Below are positions 1 through 9,719 of a DNA stretch of 64,000 bases, in pieces. Below the pieces are notes generated by a model. It saw only the letters and a list, made by a program, of their open reading frames with translations, was not told the origin of the DNA and searched no databases. Every line of letters begins with the position of its first letter. Position 1 is the first letter of the stretch. The translations under genes and the position numbers were made by a program. Source of the DNA: Microbacterium ureisolvens (GTDB taxonomy: Bacteria; Actinomycetota; Actinomycetes; Actinomycetales; Microbacteriaceae); NCBI RefSeq assembly GCF_015278315.1, contig NZ_JADIJE010000002.1, positions 124,001-188,000 on the forward strand. The letters are read 5' to 3'.

Positions 1-622
1 TGATCGACACGCGGTCGCACAGCTGCTCCACCTCGGAGAGGATGTGGCTCGACAGGAGCACCGTCGCGCCCGCCGCGCGCACGCGCGCGATCTCGGAGCG
101 GAACATCACCTCCATGAGGGGGTCCAGGCCGCTCGTCGGCTCGTCGAGGATGTAGAGGTCGGCGGGCACGGCGAAGGCGGCGATGAGCGCCACCTTCTGC
201 CGGTTCCCCTTCGAGTACGCGCGACCCTTCTTGCGTGGGTCGAACTGGAACGCCTCCGCGAGGCGCTCCTTCTCGGCCGTGTACGCCCGGTCGTGCCGTG
301 ATGCTCCGCGCAGTCGCGCCATGAGGTCGATCGCCTCGCCGCCGGACAGGTTCGGCCACACGCTGACGTCGCCGGGGACGTACGCGATGCGGCGGTGCAG
401 CGCGACGGCGTCCCGCCACGGGTCCTGTCCGAAGACGGATGCCTCGCCGCCGGTCTTGCGCGCGAGCCCGAGCAGAACCCGGATCGTGGTGGATTTGCCG
501 GCGCCGTTGGGGCCGAGGAAGCCGTGGATCTGTCCCTCGTCGACGGCGAGGTCGAGACCATCGAGGGCGTGGACGCGGCCATAGTGCTTGGCGAGGCCGC
601 TGGTGCGGATGACGCTGGTCAT
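1..622 (-). CDS. ABC transporter ATP-binding protein (3' end cut by window edge)
   Basis: The visible 207 residues are the N-terminal part of an ABC-2 type export ATPase that would power a separate membrane permease. Seen in order: Walker [10 protein letters not shown] (about residues 36-44), a signature loop of the divergent form YSKGNRQKV, Walker [14 protein letters not shown] and the H-loop serine-histidine in [12 protein letters not shown]. The divergent signature is usual for the polyketide/antibiotic-exporter branch, so a drug or lipid exporter is a fair guess, but substrate is unknown. The start ATG has no Shine-Dalgarno; a TACCTT -10-like hexamer lies 7 bases upstream, so the mRNA is probably leaderless. 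The partner permease would lie off the left edge. Confidence 0.9.
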   Translation of the reverse strand, partial: MTSVIRTSGLAKHYGRVHALDGLDLAVDEGQIHGFLGPNGAGKSTTIRVLLGLARKTGGEASVFGQDPWRDAVALHRRIAYVPGDVSVWPNLSGGEAIDLMARLRGASRHDRAYTAEKERLAEAFQFDPRKKGRAYSKGNRQKVALIAAFAVPADLYILDEPTSGLDPLMEVMFRSEIARVRAAGATVLLSSHILSEVEQLCDRVSI

Positions 623-729
623 GGCGCTGAAGGTACGCCCGTTTCACAAATTCCTGAATACTCCTCACGCTTTCCTCACGGCAGCGCCCCGGCCTGCCTG
701 GCGCCGGTGCCGGCTGGTACGGTCGCGCC

Positions 730-1149
730 ATGGCCGCCGGCATCGTCACCACCGACTCGACTCCGTTCCGCGAGAGCCTCGAGGGTCGCCCACAGGCCGT
801 CCAGGAGATCGCGCTCGCCGCTCGCCGGCTGATCTTCGACGTGCTGCCGCAGACCGTCGAAGTCGTGTGGCCCGCGCAGCGCAGCTCGGGCTACGGCACC
901 GGCCCGAAGAAGAACTCCGAGCAGTTCGCGTGGATCCTCGCGCACGCGGCGCATGTCGCGCTCGCGTTCCCGTACGGCGCCGAGCTCGACGACCCCGCGG
1001 GGCTGCTGGGCGGCACCGGCGCCAAGGTGCGAAACGTGCGGCTGAACTCGCTCGACGACGTCGCGGCGCCGGCGCTCCGCGCACTCCTCGAGCAGTCGAT
1101 CGGCCACCGCGTGCCCCCGCCGCCGACTGCGGTCACTGTCGCCGACTGA
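730..1149 (+). CDS. DUF1801 (YdhG-like) domain protein
   Basis: A 139-residue cytosolic protein matching the DUF1801 fold: a helical N-terminus (residues 10-40), then the VVWPAQRSSGYGTGPKK region and a conserved hydrophobic core WILAHAAHVALAFPYGAEL, ending in a helix that carries conserved Arg/Asn residues. Function of the family is not settled; some members have been linked to iron handling or stress. It stands alone, divergent from the ABC ATPase. A TACGGT -10-like hexamer 6 bases before the ATG and no ribosome binding site point to leaderless transcription. Family call is fairly safe, function unknown. Confidence 0.75.
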   Translation: MAAGIVTTDSTPFRESLEGRPQAVQEIALAARRLIFDVLPQTVEVVWPAQRSSGYGTGPKKNSEQFAWILAHAAHVALAFPYGAELDDPAGLLGGTGAKVRNVRLNSLDDVAAPALRALLEQSIGHRVPPPPTAVTVAD

Positions 1150-1169
1150 CCCGCCCTCGGTCCCCGCAT

Positions 1170-1227
1170 GTATACCTAAAGCGGCCAGCTTCGATCTCCG
1201 ATGGCACGGAGGGTGCTTTATGTATAC
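1170..1227. promoter_or_regulatory. Paired GTATAC operator of the GntR/prp operon
   Basis: GTATACCTAAAGC (1170-1182) and GCTTTATGTATAC (1215-1227) form an inverted repeat matching at 12 of 13 positions, each arm ending in the palindrome GTATAC. GntR/FadR-type regulators commonly bind GTATAC-centred sites, and this pair lies directly upstream of a GntR gene, so it is most likely the autoregulatory operator that also controls prpDBC. The right arm overlaps possible -10 sequences (TATACT). Binding is inferred, the repeat is seen. Confidence 0.65.
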
Positions 1228-1261
1228 ACTGGCCGAGGTGTCGGACGAGGAGGTGATGCGC

Positions 1262-1990
1262 ATGCGCGCCAGCGACCGTGCGTACGCGACCCTCCTCGAC
1301 GAGATCCAGTCGGGCGTGCTGCGACCAGGCGCGGTGCTCGGCGAGGTCGAGCAGGCCGCGCGTCTCGGAGTCAGCCGCACGCCGCTTCGCGAGGCTCTCG
1401 GCCGGCTGGCGGGCGACGGGCTCGTCGCGCAGCAGTCGCCGCGCGTGACCGTCGTCACCGCGATCGACGCGGACGACATCCGCGAGATCTTCGAGGTGCG
1501 CCGCGCGCTCGAGGAGTCCGCCGCGCGTCTGGCGGCGGAGCGAGGGGATGCCGCAGCCTTCGCCGAGCTCGCCCACGAGTTCGCGCGGGTCGACCTCGGC
1601 GGCGGCGACGCCGGGGCCGACGGTCGCGACGCCTACTACGCGCTCATCGCGGACTTCGACCTCGCACTCGACACCGCCGTCGCGAACGACTACCTCACGG
1701 CCGCGCTGCGCACGGTGCGCACCCACCTCGTCAGGGTGCGACGGCTCGCACGCGACAATCCCGCCAGGCTCGCGGCATCCGTCGCCGAGCACCGTCTCAT
1801 CGCGACGGCGATCTCGGCGCGCGACGCCGACCTCGCCGCGCACGCCACACACGTGCACCTCCACAACGCCCTGCACAGCATCCTCGAATCACTCGCCGCT
1901 TCGACGAGCTCGGCGACCGGCACGGTCCCCGCGACCGGTCCGGTCCCCGAGCCCGTCGAAGGGCCGCTCGACCTGAAAGGCCGGTCATGA
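1262..1990 (+). CDS. GntR family (FCD) transcriptional regulator of the methylcitrate operon
   Basis: DNA-binding repressor/activator of the FadR subfamily. Residues 5-70 form the winged helix ([20 protein letters not shown], then [16 protein letters not shown]); the rest is an all-helical FCD ligand domain with the expected acidic and histidine positions ([18 protein letters not shown]). I place the start at the ATG at 1262, eight bases after GAGGAGG (1247-1253); an in-frame ATG at 1220 lies inside the GTATAC operator and lacks a ribosome binding site. The stop overlaps the prpD start (ATGA), so regulator and prp genes share an mRNA. Likely ligand is a methylcitrate-cycle intermediate or propionyl compound (inference). 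The C-terminus has a low-complexity [11 protein letters not shown] tail. Confidence 0.85.
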   Translation: MRASDRAYATLLDEIQSGVLRPGAVLGEVEQAARLGVSRTPLREALGRLAGDGLVAQQSPRVTVVTAIDADDIREIFEVRRALEESAARLAAERGDAAAFAELAHEFARVDLGGGDAGADGRDAYYALIADFDLALDTAVANDYLTAALRTVRTHLVRVRRLARDNPARLAASVAEHRLIATAISARDADLAAHATHVHLHNALHSILESLAASTSSATGTVPATGPVPEPVEGPLDLKGRS

Positions 1991-3513
1991 CCGTCATCCA
2001 TCACCTCCGTGTCCACCGCAGCGACGAGAACCTCGCGCGCGAGGGCCAACTCGCGTGGCACATCGCCGAGGTCGCCGCCGACCCTGTGGAGGTCGACCAG
2101 GACGTCGTCGACATGATCATCAACCGCGTGATCGACAACGCGGCGGTGGCCGCGGCATCCCTGACCCGCGCACCGGTGAGCGCGGCGCGCCAGCAGGCTC
2201 TCGACCACGCCGTGTCGGTCGGCGGCTCGGGCGCCACGGTGTTCGGCTGCGCCCTCGACCGCAAGACGAGCCCGGAGTGGGCGGCGTGGGCGAACGGCGT
2301 CGCCGTGCGCGAGCTCGACTACCACGACACGTTCCTCGCGGCGGACTACTCGCACCCGGGCGACAACATCCCGCCGATCCTCGCCGTCGCGCAGCACGTC
2401 GGCGCCGACGGCGCCGCGCTCGTGCGCGGCCTCGCCACCGGGTACGAGATCCAGATCGACCTGGTGCGCGCCATCTGCCTGCACAAGCACAAGATCGACC
2501 ACGTCGCCCACCTCGGCCCGTCGGCCGCCGCGGGCATCGGCACCCTCCTCGGCCTCGATGTCGAGACGATCTACCAGGCCGTCGGGCAGGCGCTTCACAC
2601 GACGACCGCGACGCGCCAGTCGCGCAAGGGCGAGATCTCGACGTGGAAGGCGCACGCCCCCGCGTTCGCGGGCAAGATGGCGGTCGAGGCCGTCGATCGC
2701 GCGATGCGCGGCGAGACGTCGCCGAGCCCGATCTACGAGGGCGAGGACGGCGTGATCGCGTGGATGCTGGACGGGCCGGATGCCTCGTACGAGGTGCCGC
2801 TGCCGGGTGAGGGCGAGCCCAAGCGCGGCATCCTCGATTCGTACACGAAGGAGCACTCCGCGGAGTACCAGGCGCAGGCGTGGATCGACCTGGCCCGCAA
2901 GCTCCACGGCGAGCACCCCGAGCTCCTCGACCCCGCGAACGTCGAGGCCATCGTGCTGCACACGTCGCACCACACGCACTACGTCATCGGCTCCGGCGCG
3001 AACGACCCGCAGAAGTACGACCCGAAGGCCTCGCGCGAGACGCTCGACCACTCGATCCCGTACATCTTCGCGGTCGCGCTGCAGGACGGCGGCTGGCACC
3101 ACGTCGACTCCTACACGCCCGAGCGTGCGGGGCGTGCCGACACCGTCGAGCTGTGGAACAAGATCACGACCGCCGAGGACGCGGAGTGGACGCGCCGCTA
3201 CCACTCCGACGACCCGAACGAGAAGGCCTTCGGCGGTCGTGTGGAGATCCGCCTGACGAACGGCGAGACCATCGTCGACGAGATCGCCGTCGCCGACGCC
3301 CACCCGCTGGGCGCACGTCCGTTCGCCCGCGAGGACTACGTGCGCAAGTTCCGCCTGCTCGCCGAGCCGGTGCTCACGGCCGACGAGATCGAGCGCTTCC
3401 TCGACCTGGCCCAGCGCCTTCCCGAGCTCACCCCGGAGGAAGTGCAGCAGCTGACGATCGTCGCGGGCTTCGGCGTGCTGGCGGGCGCCCCGGCGCCGAA
3501 GGGACTGTTCTGA
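1987..3513 (+). CDS. prpD: 2-methylcitrate dehydratase PrpD
   Basis: 508 residues, the normal length for PrpD. It dehydrates 2-methylcitrate to 2-methyl-cis-aconitate in propionyl-CoA catabolism; cytosolic. The MmgE/PrpD family features are clear: [12 protein letters not shown] near the N-terminus, [21 protein letters not shown] around residues 110-130, the [16 protein letters not shown] stretch, and [15 protein letters not shown]. Start overlaps the GntR stop by four bases and its stop overlaps the prpB start (TGATG), so translation of the operon is coupled. Between prpC-type genes this assignment is firm; PrpD rather than AcnD because there is no iron-sulfur aconitase architecture. Confidence 0.95.
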   Translation: MTVIHHLRVHRSDENLAREGQLAWHIAEVAADPVEVDQDVVDMIINRVIDNAAVAAASLTRAPVSAARQQALDHAVSVGGSGATVFGCALDRKTSPEWAAWANGVAVRELDYHDTFLAADYSHPGDNIPPILAVAQHVGADGAALVRGLATGYEIQIDLVRAICLHKHKIDHVAHLGPSAAAGIGTLLGLDVETIYQAVGQALHTTTATRQSRKGEISTWKAHAPAFAGKMAVEAVDRAMRGETSPSPIYEGEDGVIAWMLDGPDASYEVPLPGEGEPKRGILDSYTKEHSAEYQAQAWIDLARKLHGEHPELLDPANVEAIVLHTSHHTHYVIGSGANDPQKYDPKASRETLDHSIPYIFAVALQDGGWHHVDSYTPERAGRADTVELWNKITTAEDAEWTRRYHSDDPNEKAFGGRVEIRLTNGETIVDEIAVADAHPLGARPFAREDYVRKFRLLAEPVLTADEIERFLDLAQRLPELTPEEVQQLTIVAGFGVLAGAPAPKGLF

Positions 3514-4412
3514 TGCTGTACTCCACCGTGCCCGCGCACGAGAAGCGGCGGCTGTTCCGCGAGCGGCTCGCGTCCGGTGAGCTGCTGCGGTTCCCCGGCG
3601 CCTTCAATCCGCTCAGTGCCCGGCTCATCGAGCGCAAGGGGTTCGAGGGCGTCTACATCTCGGGTGCGGTGCTCAGCGCCGACCTGGGCCTGCCCGACAT
3701 CGGTCTCACGACCCTCACCGAGGTCGCCGCGCGAGGCCAGCAGATCGCCCGCATGACCGACCTGCCGGCGATCATCGACGCCGACACCGGCTTCGGCGAG
3801 CCGATGAACGTCGCCCGCACGATCCAGACGCTCGAGGACGCCGGCATCGCCGGCACCCACATCGAGGACCAGGTCAACCCCAAGCGCTGCGGCCACCTCG
3901 ACGGCAAGGCCGTCGTCGACGAGGACACCGCCGTCAAGCGAATCCGGGCCGCGGCCGACGCGCGACGCGACCCGAACTTCCTCATCATGGCGCGTACCGA
4001 CATCCGCGCGGTGGAGGGGCTGGATGCCGCGACCGAGCGCGCGAAGGCGCTCGTGGATGCGGGGGCCGACGCGATCTTCCCCGAGGCCATGCGGTCGCTC
4101 GACGAGTTCGCCGCGGTCCGCGCCGCCGTGGACGTGCCGATCCTGGCCAACATGACCGAGTTCGGCAAGTCCGAGCTATTCAGCGTCGACCAGCTGAGAG
4201 ACGTCGGCGTCAACATCGTGATCTGGCCGGTGTCGCTGCTGCGGATCGCGATGGGCGCGGCATCCCGCGCACTCGATACGCTCTCAGACGACGGGCACCT
4301 GACCTCGAAGCTCGGCGAGATGCAGCACCGCGCCGACCTCTACGACCTCATCGACTACGAGCAGTACAACCACTTCGACCAGGACGTCTTCAACTTCCAG
4401 ATCGCCCGCTGA
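3513..4412 (+). CDS. prpB: Methylisocitrate lyase PrpB
   Basis: 299-residue TIM-barrel enzyme cleaving 2-methylisocitrate to pyruvate and succinate, the last step of the methylcitrate cycle. Diagnostic are the catalytic loop KRCGH (residues 124-128, catalytic Cys126), the metal/substrate motif DADTGFGEPMNVART and IMARTDIRAVEGLDAA. Asn and Glu residues of the PEP mutase/isocitrate lyase superfamily are in place (PILANMTEFGKS). The length is that of PrpB, far shorter than isocitrate lyase. Its ATG overlaps the prpD stop by one base. Confidence 0.96.
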   Translation: MLYSTVPAHEKRRLFRERLASGELLRFPGAFNPLSARLIERKGFEGVYISGAVLSADLGLPDIGLTTLTEVAARGQQIARMTDLPAIIDADTGFGEPMNVARTIQTLEDAGIAGTHIEDQVNPKRCGHLDGKAVVDEDTAVKRIRAAADARRDPNFLIMARTDIRAVEGLDAATERAKALVDAGADAIFPEAMRSLDEFAAVRAAVDVPILANMTEFGKSELFSVDQLRDVGVNIVIWPVSLLRIAMGAASRALDTLSDDGHLTSKLGEMQHRADLYDLIDYEQYNHFDQDVFNFQIAR

Positions 4413-4436
4413 GTCACTGACCCCGAAGGAGCTGTC

Positions 4437-5627
4437 ATGACCGAACCCGACATCAAGAAGGGGCTCGCCGGCGTCGTCGTGGACTACACGGCTGTCTCGA
4501 AGGTGAACCCCGAGACGAACTCGCTGCTGTACCGCGGCTACCCGGTGCAGGAGCTCGCGGCGACGCAGCCGTTCGAGTCCGTCGCCTACCTGCTGTGGCA
4601 CGGCGACCTGCCGACCGATGTGCAGCTCGCGCAGCTGCGCGCCACCGAGCGCGCCTACCGGCACCTGCCGGCCGACGTCCGCGCCGCGATCGACCTCGTG
4701 CCGATCGACGCGCACCCGATGGACGAGGTGCGCACGGCGGTGAGCCTCATCGGCGCCCGGGATCTCGCCGGCACCGGCTCTGTGCTCGACGCGAGCGGCA
4801 GCGCGGACGAGAACCTCGCGCGCAGCATCCGTCTGTTCGCCGTCCTCCCGGCGATCGTCGCGTACGGCCAGCGGCGCCGTCGCGGCCAGCAGCCGGTCGC
4901 GCCCCGCGACGACCTGGACTACGCCGCCAACTTCCTCTGGATGACCTTCGGCGAGGAGTCCGACGAGGTCGTCGTCGACGCGTTCAACCGGTCGATGATC
5001 CTCTACGCCGAGCACTCGTTCAACGCATCCACCTTTACCGGCCGCGTCATCGCCTCGACGCTCAGCGATCTGTACTCCGCGGTCGTCGGCGCCATCGGCG
5101 CGCTCAAGGGGCCGCTGCACGGCGGCGCCAACGAGGCGGTGCTGCACATCTTCGACGAGATCGGGACTGCCGAGAACGTCGGCCCGTGGCTCGACCAGGC
5201 CCTCGCCGAGAAGCGCAAGATCATGGGCTTCGGGCACCGCGTCTACAAGCGCGGCGACTCTCGCGTGCCGACGATGAAGGCGGCGCTCGACACGCTCGTC
5301 GAGCACTACGACCGCCCCGAGGTCGCGGCGCTGTACGACACGCTCGAGTCGGAGTTCGTGAGCCGAAAGGGCATCTATCCGAACCTCGACTACCCGTCGG
5401 GCCCCGCGTACAACCTCATCGGCTTCGACACCCTCACGTTCACGCCGCTGTTCGTGGCCGCCCGGGTCACCGGCTGGACCGCCCACATCATGGAGCAGCT
5501 CGCTTCGAACGCGCTCATCCGCCCGCTGTCGGAGTACAACGGTCCCGACGAGCGTCACATCGAGGGGTATGTGGCGGATGCCGCACACCTGGCCGCCGCC
5601 GACCGCGAAGAGGAAGCCGCGGGGTGA
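4437..5627 (+). CDS. prpC: 2-methylcitrate synthase PrpC
   Basis: 396-residue citrate-synthase-fold enzyme condensing propionyl-CoA with oxaloacetate. Catalytic histidines are visible in GPLHGGANE (His228) and GFGHRVYKRGDSR (His267). The short N-terminus beginning KKGLAGVVVDYTAVSKV is the form of methylcitrate synthases and type II-like short citrate synthases, and position next to prpD and prpB decides for 2-methylcitrate synthase. A good ribosome binding site (GAAGGAG) precedes the ATG, 24 bases after prpB. Third enzyme of the operon and the entry point for propionyl-CoA made by valine and odd-chain breakdown encoded elsewhere in the window. Confidence 0.94.
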   Translation: MTEPDIKKGLAGVVVDYTAVSKVNPETNSLLYRGYPVQELAATQPFESVAYLLWHGDLPTDVQLAQLRATERAYRHLPADVRAAIDLVPIDAHPMDEVRTAVSLIGARDLAGTGSVLDASGSADENLARSIRLFAVLPAIVAYGQRRRRGQQPVAPRDDLDYAANFLWMTFGEESDEVVVDAFNRSMILYAEHSFNASTFTGRVIASTLSDLYSAVVGAIGALKGPLHGGANEAVLHIFDEIGTAENVGPWLDQALAEKRKIMGFGHRVYKRGDSRVPTMKAALDTLVEHYDRPEVAALYDTLESEFVSRKGIYPNLDYPSGPAYNLIGFDTLTFTPLFVAARVTGWTAHIMEQLASNALIRPLSEYNGPDERHIEGYVADAAHLAAADREEEAAG

Positions 5628-5631
5628 GGCC

Positions 5632-6087
5632 ATGAGCCTCTGGTTCGGCGACGTCGCGGGCATCGACCTGACCGCGATGGCGCCGGGGACCCTCATCGAG
5701 AACCTCGGCATCGAGATCGTCGAGATCCGCGACGACGCGCTGGTGGGACGGATGCCGGTGGACCGGCGCACCGTGCAGCCGGCAGGTGTGCTCCACGGCG
5801 GGGCATCCGTCGCGCTCGCCGAGACGCTCGCGTCGTGGGCCGGCTATCTCGCGGTCGACCGCGAGCGGTTCCACGTGGTCGGGCAGGAGATCAACGCCAA
5901 CCACATCCGCCCGATCTCGTCGGGCTGGGTGACGGCCACGGTCGCCCCCGCCCACATCGGGCGACGCGCGCACGTGTGGGAGATCCGCATCGTCGACGAA
6001 GCGGGGCGCCTCGTCTGCATCTCGCGCTGCACCCTCGCGGTCATCGAGCAGCGCAGCACCTACGCGACGCCGGACGCGCGCGGCTGA
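5632..6087 (+). CDS. Hotdog-fold acyl-CoA thioesterase (PaaI/YdiI type)
   Basis: 151 residues with the hotdog core: PAGVLHGGASVALAETLASWAG (residues 43-64, catalytic Glu in ALAETLAS) and the strand NANHIRPISSGWVTATV. This is the PaaI/YdiI (1,4-dihydroxy-2-naphthoyl-CoA-like) thioesterase layout, releasing free acid and CoA. It starts four bases after the prpC stop, so it is cotranscribed; a plausible job is to relieve CoA trapping when propionyl- or aryl-CoA accumulates (inference). Only a weak ribosome binding site (GAGG) is present, which suggests coupling to prpC. Confidence 0.85.
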   Translation: MSLWFGDVAGIDLTAMAPGTLIENLGIEIVEIRDDALVGRMPVDRRTVQPAGVLHGGASVALAETLASWAGYLAVDRERFHVVGQEINANHIRPISSGWVTATVAPAHIGRRAHVWEIRIVDEAGRLVCISRCTLAVIEQRSTYATPDARG

Positions 6088-6131
6088 CCCCTTCGGTGTC
6101 GCAGCGTCGCTGCCGCTCCGCACGCGGGGGT

Positions 6132-6266
6132 TGAGGTGGCGCCAGTGGTGGCGTTCGGTGGGGTGTTGCGGCGTGTCGTGACACCTGAGCCGCCGCTTGC
6201 GGGACTGAGGTGGCACGAGTGGTGGCGTCGGGTGGGGTGTTGCGGCGCGTCGTGACACCTGAGCCG
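6132..6266. repeat. Two tandem copies of a 61-bp element
   Basis: Copies at 6132-6192 and 6206-6266 (period 74 bases) differ at only a few positions. Each carries small inverted repeats such as GTGTC-GT-GACAC and GGTGT...ACACC and ends in GACACCTGAGCCG. They fill the gap between the convergent thioesterase and livM genes, where a terminator is expected, so they may end transcription from both sides, or be copies of a dispersed palindromic element. Confidence 0.7.
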
Positions 6267-6283
6267 CGGGGCGGCTCGCCGTC

Positions 6284-7357
6284 TCAGGCGTCGCCGATGC
6301 GGCGCCCGGGGATCCGACGGACCGCCGGGCCGAGCGCGGCGCGCAGCAGCCCCACCAGCCCGTAGGGAAGGAAGAAGGCGAACACGATCAGCACCGCGCC
6401 GTAGACCGCGCCGGTCGCGGCCGGGCTGATCGTCGACGTGAAGGTCGGGACGTACTGCACGAACAGGGCGCCGAGGACCGCGCCAGGAACCGTGGCGAGG
6501 CCGCCGACCACGATCAGCGTCACGAACGAGATCGACAGCGTGAGGCCGAAGTTCTCGGGACCGATGAACTCGAGCAGGAGCGCGTACAGGCCGCCCGCGA
6601 CCCCGGCGTACACCGCCGAGGCGGCGAAGAGGCGTGTCTTCGTCTGCCAGACGTCGACGCCGAGCGTCTCGGCGACGAGCTCGGCGTCGCGCACCGCGAC
6701 GAACGACCGGCCCAGGCGCCCGCGGGCCAGCCGCCGCGTCACCAGGTACGCGAGCCCGGCCACCGCCAGCGCGAGGTAGTACACCCACTGGTCGTGCGCC
6801 AGCGGGATCCACCCGGGCGGATCGCCGTCGATCGCGATGCCCCGGCTGCCGTGGGTCCACGGCTCGAGCGCGCGGATGACCGCGGGCGTCGCCATCGCCA
6901 TGGCGAGGGTCACGAGGCCGAGCTGCAGGCCGCGCAGTCGCAGGGCCGGCAGGCCGATGAGGTAGCCGACCGCGAACGGCAGGGCGCCGGCGACGACCAG
7001 CGTGAGCGGATGCGGCATCCCGGCCTCGCCAGCGACGGCCACGGTGTATGCGCCGATCGCGAAGAACGCCGAGTGCCCGAGCGAGACCTGCCCGCCGAAC
7101 CCGACGAGCAGGTTCAGCCCGAGGCCGACGATGGCCCAGATCATCACGAGCGTCACGGTGAGGTTGATGTAGCTGGGGTTGACGAGGGGAACCGCGATCA
7201 GCCCCACGGCGGCGGCGACACCGAGCAGGATCGCCAGCCAGCGCGGCGGGGCGAGCGGCGGGCGCGGGCGGCGCAGCCATTCCGCCAGCGAGCCGGTCGG
7301 GCGCCGCGAAGCGAGGAGCGTGCGGACCGGTGAGGTCGTGCTCGTGGTCGAGGTCAT
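6284..7357 (-). CDS. livM: LivM-type permease of a branched-chain amino acid/acid ABC importer
   Basis: 357-residue inner-membrane permease with about ten hydrophobic segments. The LivM landmark LVGFGGQVSLGHSAFFAIGAYT is at residues 88-109, and the EAA-like loop that contacts the ATPases is ALRLRGLQLGLVTLAMA plus the ETLGVDVWQTKTRLFAASA segment. The ATG lies in a four-base ATGA overlap with livH. Last gene of the minus-strand importer operon. LIV-type importers carry amino acids but also aromatic acids, amides and urea; the neighbouring acyl-CoA synthetase suggests an organic acid here. Confidence 0.9.
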   Translation of the reverse strand: MTSTTSTTSPVRTLLASRRPTGSLAEWLRRPRPPLAPPRWLAILLGVAAAVGLIAVPLVNPSYINLTVTLVMIWAIVGLGLNLLVGFGGQVSLGHSAFFAIGAYTVAVAGEAGMPHPLTLVVAGALPFAVGYLIGLPALRLRGLQLGLVTLAMAMATPAVIRALEPWTHGSRGIAIDGDPPGWIPLAHDQWVYYLALAVAGLAYLVTRRLARGRLGRSFVAVRDAELVAETLGVDVWQTKTRLFAASAVYAGVAGGLYALLLEFIGPENFGLTLSISFVTLIVVGGLATVPGAVLGALFVQYVPTFTSTISPAATGAVYGAVLIVFAFFLPYGLVGLLRAALGPAVRRIPGRRIGDA

Positions 7358-8232
7358 GCGCGCACCAGCTCTCGGCGTCCGAAGATCCCCTGGGGTCGCA
7401 GCAGCAGCACTGCCACGATGATCAGCAGCGCGACCACCTGCTTGAGCTCCGAGCCGACCGCGGGGAGGTAGCTGCCGGCCAGGTTCTCGATCACCCCGAC
7501 CGCGACACCGCCGACCAGCGCGCCGACGGGGGACTCGAGCCCGCCCAGCGTCGCGGCGGCGAACGCGTAGATGAGGACCGGCCCCATCATGCCGGGGTGG
7601 AGGAACAGCTCCGGGGCGATCATCGTGCCGGCGAGCGCGCCGACGGCTCCCGCGATCGCCCAGCCGATGGACATCGTGCGGCCGGTCGAGATGCCCGACA
7701 GCTCGGCCGACTCGGGCGCCGAGACCGCGGCGCGCATCCGCAGGCCCACGCGTGTGAAGCCGAACAGCGCCGTCAGGCCCGCCGCGACGACGAGCACCGA
7801 GAAGACGATGCCGACGTCCTGGCGCGAGACCGAGACGCCGCCGATGACGAACGAGCCTGCGCCGAAGAGGGCCGGCATCTCCTTGGTCTGGTAGGTCCAG
7901 ACCCAGCCGATCAGGGCGTTGAGCGCAATCATCAGCCCGAGGCTCACGATGATGAGCGGCAGGTGCTGGTGGCGGCGCACGAGTGGGCGCACCAGCACGC
8001 GTTCGATGCCAGCCGACAGCAGTGCGAGAACCGCCATCGAGGCGAGGAGCGCGCCCCAGATGGGCACGCCCCACGCGGTGAGCTGCCACGACACGTAGGC
8101 GCCCAGCAGGGCGAGCTCGCCCTGCGCGAAGTTCAGCGTGCGCGAAGCGCGGTAGACGAGCACGATGGCCAGCGCCAGCGCGCCGTACACCGCACCCGTC
8201 GCGATGCCGTCGACCACCTGCTGCAGGAACAT
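7354..8232 (-). CDS. livH: LivH-type permease of the same ABC importer
   Basis: 292-residue membrane permease, typical LivH length. It begins MFLQQVVDGIATGAVYGALALAIVLVYRASRTLNFAQGE, the standard LivH N-terminus with the NFAQGE motif near residues 34-39; the cytoplasmic coupling loop GFTRVGLRMRAAVSAPESAELSGI is intact, followed by GALVGGVAVGVIENL. It forms the heterodimeric channel with LivM. Nine bases separate it from the livF stop and it overlaps livM by four. Confidence 0.92.
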   Translation of the reverse strand: MFLQQVVDGIATGAVYGALALAIVLVYRASRTLNFAQGELALLGAYVSWQLTAWGVPIWGALLASMAVLALLSAGIERVLVRPLVRRHQHLPLIIVSLGLMIALNALIGWVWTYQTKEMPALFGAGSFVIGGVSVSRQDVGIVFSVLVVAAGLTALFGFTRVGLRMRAAVSAPESAELSGISTGRTMSIGWAIAGAVGALAGTMIAPELFLHPGMMGPVLIYAFAAATLGGLESPVGALVGGVAVGVIENLAGSYLPAVGSELKQVVALLIIVAVLLLRPQGIFGRRELVRA

Positions 8233-8241
8233 GCTGACTCC

Positions 8242-8945
<704 letters not shown>

Positions 8946-8949
<4 letters not shown>

Positions 8950-9716
8950 GCGGCGGCACTCCCGAGGTAGGCGGCCACGACCTGCGGATCGCGGGCCACC
9001 TCGGCCGGCGTGCCGGTCGCGATGACGCGGCCGAAGTTGAGGACGACGACGCGGTCGCAGACTGCGCCGACGAGGCCCATGTGGTGCTCCACCAGCAGGA
9101 TCGCCGTGCCGCGCTCTGCGGCGAGGCGACGCAGGGTCGTGCCGAGCTCGAGCACCTCGCCGTGGATCAGGCCGTTGGCCGGCTCGTCGACCAGCAGGAG
9201 CCGGGGCTGCGCGATGAGCGCGCGCGCCAGCTCGACGCGCTTGAGCGTGCCGAACGGCAGGGTGCCGACCACGCGCGGCGCGGCGGCGGCCAGGCCCAGG
9301 TCGTCGAGCAGTTCGAGGGCCTGCGCACGCATCACCCGCTCGGTCCGCGCGATGTCGGGGAGGGCGAGCGCGCTCGCCCAGTACCCGCCGCGGGTGGCGT
9401 GGTAGGCGCCTGCCAGCACGTTCTCGAGCACCGTCTGCGAGGGCAGCAGGCCGAGGTTCTGGAAAGTGCGGCCGACGCCGAGCGCGGCGATGCGGTGCCG
9501 GGGGAGCCGAGTGACCTCGGCGCCCCCGACCCGGATGCTGCCCTGCTGCGGGCGGTAGAGGCCGCTGACGCAGTTGAACAGGCTCGTCTTGCCGGCTCCG
9601 TTGGGCCCGATCAGCCCGACGACCTCGCCGTCCGCGACGGTCAGACTCGGCCCGTCCAGGGCCTGCAGGCCTCCGAACGACAGCCGGACGTCCGAGATCT
9701 CGAGCAGAGCGGCCAT
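8946..9716 (-). CDS. livG: LivG-type ATPase of the ABC importer
   Basis: 256 residues. Walker A GPNGAGKTSLFN (about 38-49), Q-loop VGRTFQNLGLLPSQTVLEN, Walker B LLLVDEPANGL, and LLVEHHMGLV with the H-loop histidine, all LivG style. The signature is reduced to TLPFGTLKRVELARAL, a known variation in LivG proteins (LPYGxQRR), but with Gly-Thr in place of Gly-Gln/Lys it is on the degenerate side. It pairs with LivF. Four-base overlap with livF, three bases after the substrate-binding protein gene. Confidence 0.92.
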
Positions 9717-9719
9717 GTG

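Noticed and set aside
1220..1261. Upstream ATG (1220) as GntR start
   Set aside because: Lies within the GTATAC operator/promoter and has no ribosome binding site, while the ATG at 1262 has GAGGAGG at eight bases.
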